A DNA stretch of 64,000 nucleotides from Myxococcales bacterium (GTDB taxonomy: Bacteria; Myxococcota_A; Polyangia; Haliangiales; Haliangiaceae). Positions 61,328 to 64,000 of the stretch are shown piece after piece. The stretch's first letter is position 1. Each line of letters opens with the position of its first letter. Where the stretch lies: the NCBI GenBank assembly GCA_016716835.1, contig JADJUW010000001.1, forward strand, positions 2,004,001 through 2,068,000, given 5' to 3'. The position numbers were made by a program, and so were the translations under genes. The notes beneath the pieces are model-generated. The model ran no database searches. It was not told the DNA's origin and saw only the letters and a list, made by a program, of their open reading frames with translations.

Positions 61328-62788
61328 CTACTGGTCGCCTTCGTCGGGGCAGCCCATGATCATCTTAAAAAGCGCGCTATTTGCGCGAAACTCGCGCGCT
61401 CGTTCGGCACCGATGATCGCAGCGAGGTCGGCTTCAATATGGTCCGCGACGTAAGCGATCCGGCGGTAGTATCGTTCGATTGGAGGACGGTTTTTACTAT
61501 CGGCCGGGGGCGTCAGATCACCGGCTTTCTCGAGGGCGATACGCTTTCTCGCCTCCGCTGCCTCGGGGCCAGCTTTTTGTTCTAGCTCGCGTTCCATGCT
61601 CTGTGGGTCTAGCGCGTCGGCGCCTTGCTCATCACCGGTTACCTCGACATATAGTGCGCGAATTTCAGCAATGAGCGGCTCCACATTGCGCTTTAGCGCG
61701 GCGTTGACAAGCTTGACCTCATCGAGCGATAGCCCTAGCTGCTCGGCTTTATTGGCTTCTATTTGATGAACCGGAATCGTGAGTTCCGGCACATCTAAAT
61801 ACAATCCGCACTGCTTGGACAATTCCCGCCAATCTGCCGGGGAGAAATCCCACGGTTGTTTGCCGCCCGCTGCGGGAGGCCCCCACGGCTTGTCTTTGAC
61901 TTCCTTTTCAAGCGCGGCGACCTTTTGGTCGAGGCTGACCGCGTAGCCGCGTAATAGTTCGTCGCGGTGGAGTAGTTCCGCTACGGTTGCTCCTGCGCGC
62001 GGCGGTGCAAGCGCGGCGACTAATTCGGGCGTCATCGCGTTGCTGCTCGTTGGAATTGGCCGCGGGCCAAGGGCCATCTTGGCAGCATTGCCGCCGATTC
62101 GCATTTGCTCGCCGGCGGCAACAATTTCGGTTTTGCCTGCGTGCTCCACGGCAACGTTTCCTTCGTAAACCGTTACTAGAACAGCGCTGGCAACGGCTGC
62201 GCCTATACCGGCCGAGATTGCTAATTTAACGGTATTATTCATAGGTAGCACCTCAATGCGAAAACAAGTTCCGTGCACGACGACGTCGCCTTCGGGGGTT
62301 TTAACAACAAATGGATTGCCGCTGTTCACTCGATAAAACACCGAGCCAGCGGTTTGTTTGACGACAATGGCTTTGCCACTATTTGACCACGACAGGCGTG
62401 CCGCAGGTTCGAGCACGGCCACCGCACGGCCCGCCATCTCCACGCTTTGGCGATCGGCGGCAGCAATGACAGGTGACGAGTAAACACCATTGTTGGTCGT
62501 TCTTGGCCGTAGCCATAGCGCGGCGGCCGCCACAAACGCCACTAGGCCCATACTGGCTAGCGCCAAGCGCGTGGCGTGCTTGCGCGAAGGTTCGACGATG
62601 TGGTTTACGGACGCCATGCGGCTATTGGTAGCGGCTGTTTGGCGCCTTGCTAGTTGCGGATTTGCAAGGCGGTCAGCAAATGAGGCGGGCGGCTCAACGA
62701 CATCCCACGCGCCCTCGATGGCTTCGCGCTCCTCAGGCGTCCACTCGTCGGGTGCTTCCGGTGGCAATTGGCGCGTATCATCGGTCAT
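61328..62788 (-). CDS. FecR-domain anti-sigma-like membrane protein
   Basis: 486 residues. A cytoplasmic N-terminus (about 1-75) is acidic and Pro-rich; one transmembrane helix (LALASMGLVAFVAAAALWL) follows at about 75-95. The periplasmic FecR domain has ARLSWSNSGKAIVVKQTAGSVFYRV, NPFVVKTPEGDVVVHGTCFRIEV and VTVYEGNVAVEHAGKTEIVAAGEQM, the standard order. The C-terminal 230 residues are helical with a coiled coil (YAVSLDQKVAALEKEVKD) and an ordered end. The start overlaps the end of the sigma factor gene by 11 bp. FecR-like proteins control ECF sigma factors, usually with a TonB receptor, which is not seen here. Confidence 0.82.
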   Translation of the reverse strand: MTDDTRQLPPEAPDEWTPEEREAIEGAWDVVEPPASFADRLANPQLARRQTAATNSRMASVNHIVEPSRKHATRLALASMGLVAFVAAAALWLRPRTTNNGVYSSPVIAAADRQSVEMAGRAVAVLEPAARLSWSNSGKAIVVKQTAGSVFYRVNSGNPFVVKTPEGDVVVHGTCFRIEVLPMNNTVKLAISAGIGAAVASAVLVTVYEGNVAVEHAGKTEIVAAGEQMRIGGNAAKMALGPRPIPTSSNAMTPELVAALAPPRAGATVAELLHRDELLRGYAVSLDQKVAALEKEVKDKPWGPPAAGGKQPWDFSPADWRELSKQCGLYLDVPELTIPVHQIEANKAEQLGLSLDEVKLVNAALKRNVEPLIAEIRALYVEVTGDEQGADALDPQSMERELEQKAGPEAAEARKRIALEKAGDLTPPADSKNRPPIERYYRRIAYVADHIEADLAAIIGAERAREFRANSALFKMIMGCPDEGDQ

Positions 62789-63380
62789 GGTAAACCTCAC
62801 GTAAGGAAAGACGCAGCGTCTCGCGCGCTCGCGACAGTCTCGAGCGAACCGTGCCGACGTCCAGCGATAGCGCCACGGCAACCTCCTCGTAGGACATCTC
62901 TTCGAATTCGCGCAGTACCACCACCGCGCGTTGGTGGACTGGAAGTGCTTCGACCGCGGCGCGGATACGCACGGCGACGTCCCGACTGTGGCGTTGCTCC
63001 ACGACCGTGGCCGTTTGATCCTCAGCCTCAACATCAGATGCTGTCCGGCCCTGGTTAGCACGCGCAAGCTCATCCAAGGTAATGCGTACAGCAATAGTCA
63101 AGAGCCACGTTGATAGCTTGGCGGCTTTGGTATGGTCAAACCTAGGCAGCGCCGCAAACGCGCGCATAAATGTCTCCTGGGCCAAATCTTCGGCAGCGTG
63201 CTTCCGTCGAGGTCCCAGCATCCGGCTGATCACGGAAAACACACGCCGCTCATAGGTTTTGACGAACGTCCGCCCTGCTGCCGGCTCCCCGCGCTGCGCG
63301 CGGCGCAACGTTACCTGATCCAATTCCTCATTGGCCGGTTTTCGGAGTTGAGCGGCATATCCGTTCACATGGTCTTTCAC
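62778..63380 (-). CDS. ECF sigma-70 factor
   Basis: 200 residues. Region 2: LAQETFMRAFAALPRFD and STWLLTIAVRITLDELAR. Region 4: LPVHQRAVVVLREFEEMSYEEVAVALSLDVGTVRSRLSRARETLR. The two-region layout without regions 1 and 3 defines an ECF (RpoE-like) sigma. It overlaps the FecR-like gene by 11 bp, so the pair is a two-gene sigma/anti-sigma unit. Target promoters cannot be told from the sequence. Confidence 0.92.
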   Translation of the reverse strand: MKDHVNGYAAQLRKPANEELDQVTLRRAQRGEPAAGRTFVKTYERRVFSVISRMLGPRRKHAAEDLAQETFMRAFAALPRFDHTKAAKLSTWLLTIAVRITLDELARANQGRTASDVEAEDQTATVVEQRHSRDVAVRIRAAVEALPVHQRAVVVLREFEEMSYEEVAVALSLDVGTVRSRLSRARETLRLSLREVYHDR

Positions 63381-63464
63381 GGCATAGGGCGCCGAAAGTT
63401 CCAGCTAAATTGCGTTCGTTGCGAGAATATCCGCAAAGCCACCAGTTGCGCGCCAGCTCGCGAC

Positions 63465-63932
63465 CTACGCATCGCTAACTGCTAACTGCTGACTGCTAAC
63501 TGCTAACTGCTCTGTTGACATCTCGAATTTCACCTCGCCATTTGCATAGAGGCCAACCTCACGCCAGCCTTGCAATCTGTAAAAACGTTCAGCGCGGGTG
63601 TTTGCATCAGTTCCGAGATAGAGCGGTTGATCTGTTTTTGCAAAATAGAAATCCAGCATCATACGATGGAGGGTTTTTCCGATACCTTTGCCTTCAAAAT
63701 CCGGGTGAACAAACATGGCCCAAACGCTGTGGCTTTGCAGGTCGACGATCGCAATGCCAACAATGACGCCATGCTCATTTTCGGCAACCCAGCCTTTGCC
63801 CTTGGACGTGAGGTGGTCGGCGTACTCGTGTTCGGTGACCAGGCTGGGTGAGCTCAACCGGTTTTCCCGCACCGATAGTCGAACCGCAGACATGCCAGGT
63901 ATATCGGACAGCAATGCTTCGCGGTAGTTCAT
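63465..63932 (-). CDS. GNAT-family N-acetyltransferase with repeat-derived tail
   Basis: 155 residues from the ATG at 63932. Acetyl-CoA motif: MFVHPDFEGKGIGKTLHRMML (V-x-P-x-x-x-G-x-G-I-G). Later motifs are YLGTDANTRAERFYRLQGWREVG, typical of the end of the GNAT fold. The normal fold ends at about GEVKFEM. The last 17 residues (STEQLAVSSQQLAVSDA) are translated from heptamer repeats, so the C-terminus was probably extended by repeat insertion. Substrate unknown. Confidence 0.85.
   Translation of the reverse strand: MNYREALLSDIPGMSAVRLSVRENRLSSPSLVTEHEYADHLTSKGKGWVAENEHGVIVGIAIVDLQSHSVWAMFVHPDFEGKGIGKTLHRMMLDFYFAKTDQPLYLGTDANTRAERFYRLQGWREVGLYANGEVKFEMSTEQLAVSSQQLAVSDA
63474..63508. repeat. 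Heptanucleotide tandem repeat (GCTAACT)5
   Basis: Five heptamers, GCTAACT at 63474-63480, 63481-63487, 63495-63501 and 63502-63508 with one GCTGACT at 63488-63494, followed by a partial unit. It lies inside the 3' end of the acetyltransferase gene. Each copy shifts the frame, so the encoded tail cycles through Q-L-A-V-S-S-Q. Confidence 0.9.
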
Positions 63933-64000
63933 GAAAATTCGTCTCAGTGGGTTATTCGCATAGATTGCTGCTCCTGCCAAGCGCGAATAGAGCCGTGCAA

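Overview
The window is high-GC and dense with genes. It most resembles a myxobacterium-like member of the former Deltaproteobacteria. The reasons are the many exported lipoproteins with standard lipoboxes, Cys-rich and thrombospondin-type-3-like extracellular proteins, an IgGFc-binding-like protein, a membrane-anchored Ser/Thr kinase, a vWA lipoprotein and an ethylmalonyl-CoA-type mutase. I see no rRNA, tRNA, CRISPR array or complete insertion sequence. Placement is inference from gene content, not from a marker comparison.

Layout. 1-7.3 kb holds surface proteins: a truncated lipoprotein, a tandem pair of paralogous Trp/Gly-rich lipoproteins, and a propeller protein that shares a C-terminal domain with its neighbour. 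7.3-13.4 kb has a DUF2231-like protein, a Ser/Thr kinase, an rRNA-methyltransferase-like protein, a CHAD protein, a ferritin-like protein and YebC. 13.5-24.4 kb has an amidohydrolase/TSP3/lamin-tail protein, an MFS pump, a low-GC islet bounded by a 66-bp repeat family, two ABC-F proteins and an IgGFc-binding-like protein. 24.4-34.2 kb has a multicopper oxidase with a TolC-like lipoprotein, HemJ with an MntP-like protein, a Gly-rich lipoprotein, an ArsR/AHSA1 operon with a visible operator, and a Pro-rich protein coupled to a zinc ribbon. 34.2-45.3 kb has a HEAT/DUF349 protein, the B12-dependent mutase with its MeaB chaperone, a vWA lipoprotein, PCD, GST and a lipoprotein with 28-residue Cys-Cys repeats. 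45.3-56.7 kb has RlmN, a lone pilin-like protein, an M29-like peptidase, P5C dehydrogenase, adenylate kinase, an ABC-2 exporter and GloB. 56.7-59.4 kb is a small RiPP locus: a lanthipeptide-type precursor, a complete LanC cyclase, and a convergent LanC homologue lacking both zinc-ligand cysteines, with no LanB in the window. 59.4-64 kb has membrane proteins, a FecR-like anti-sigma with its ECF sigma factor, and a GNAT protein.

Two things stand out. The first is the RiPP locus with one intact and one zinc-less cyclase. The second is a family of four 66-bp elements, three of them clustered around a low-GC orphan gene. All four have conserved ends and exactly 41 bp between the conserved blocks.

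Caution on quality: at least eight genes are broken by single-base indels, mostly in short homopolymers, and each is restored by one base. This looks like residual long-read assembly error rather than gene decay. I give corrected gene spans and state where the shift lies.
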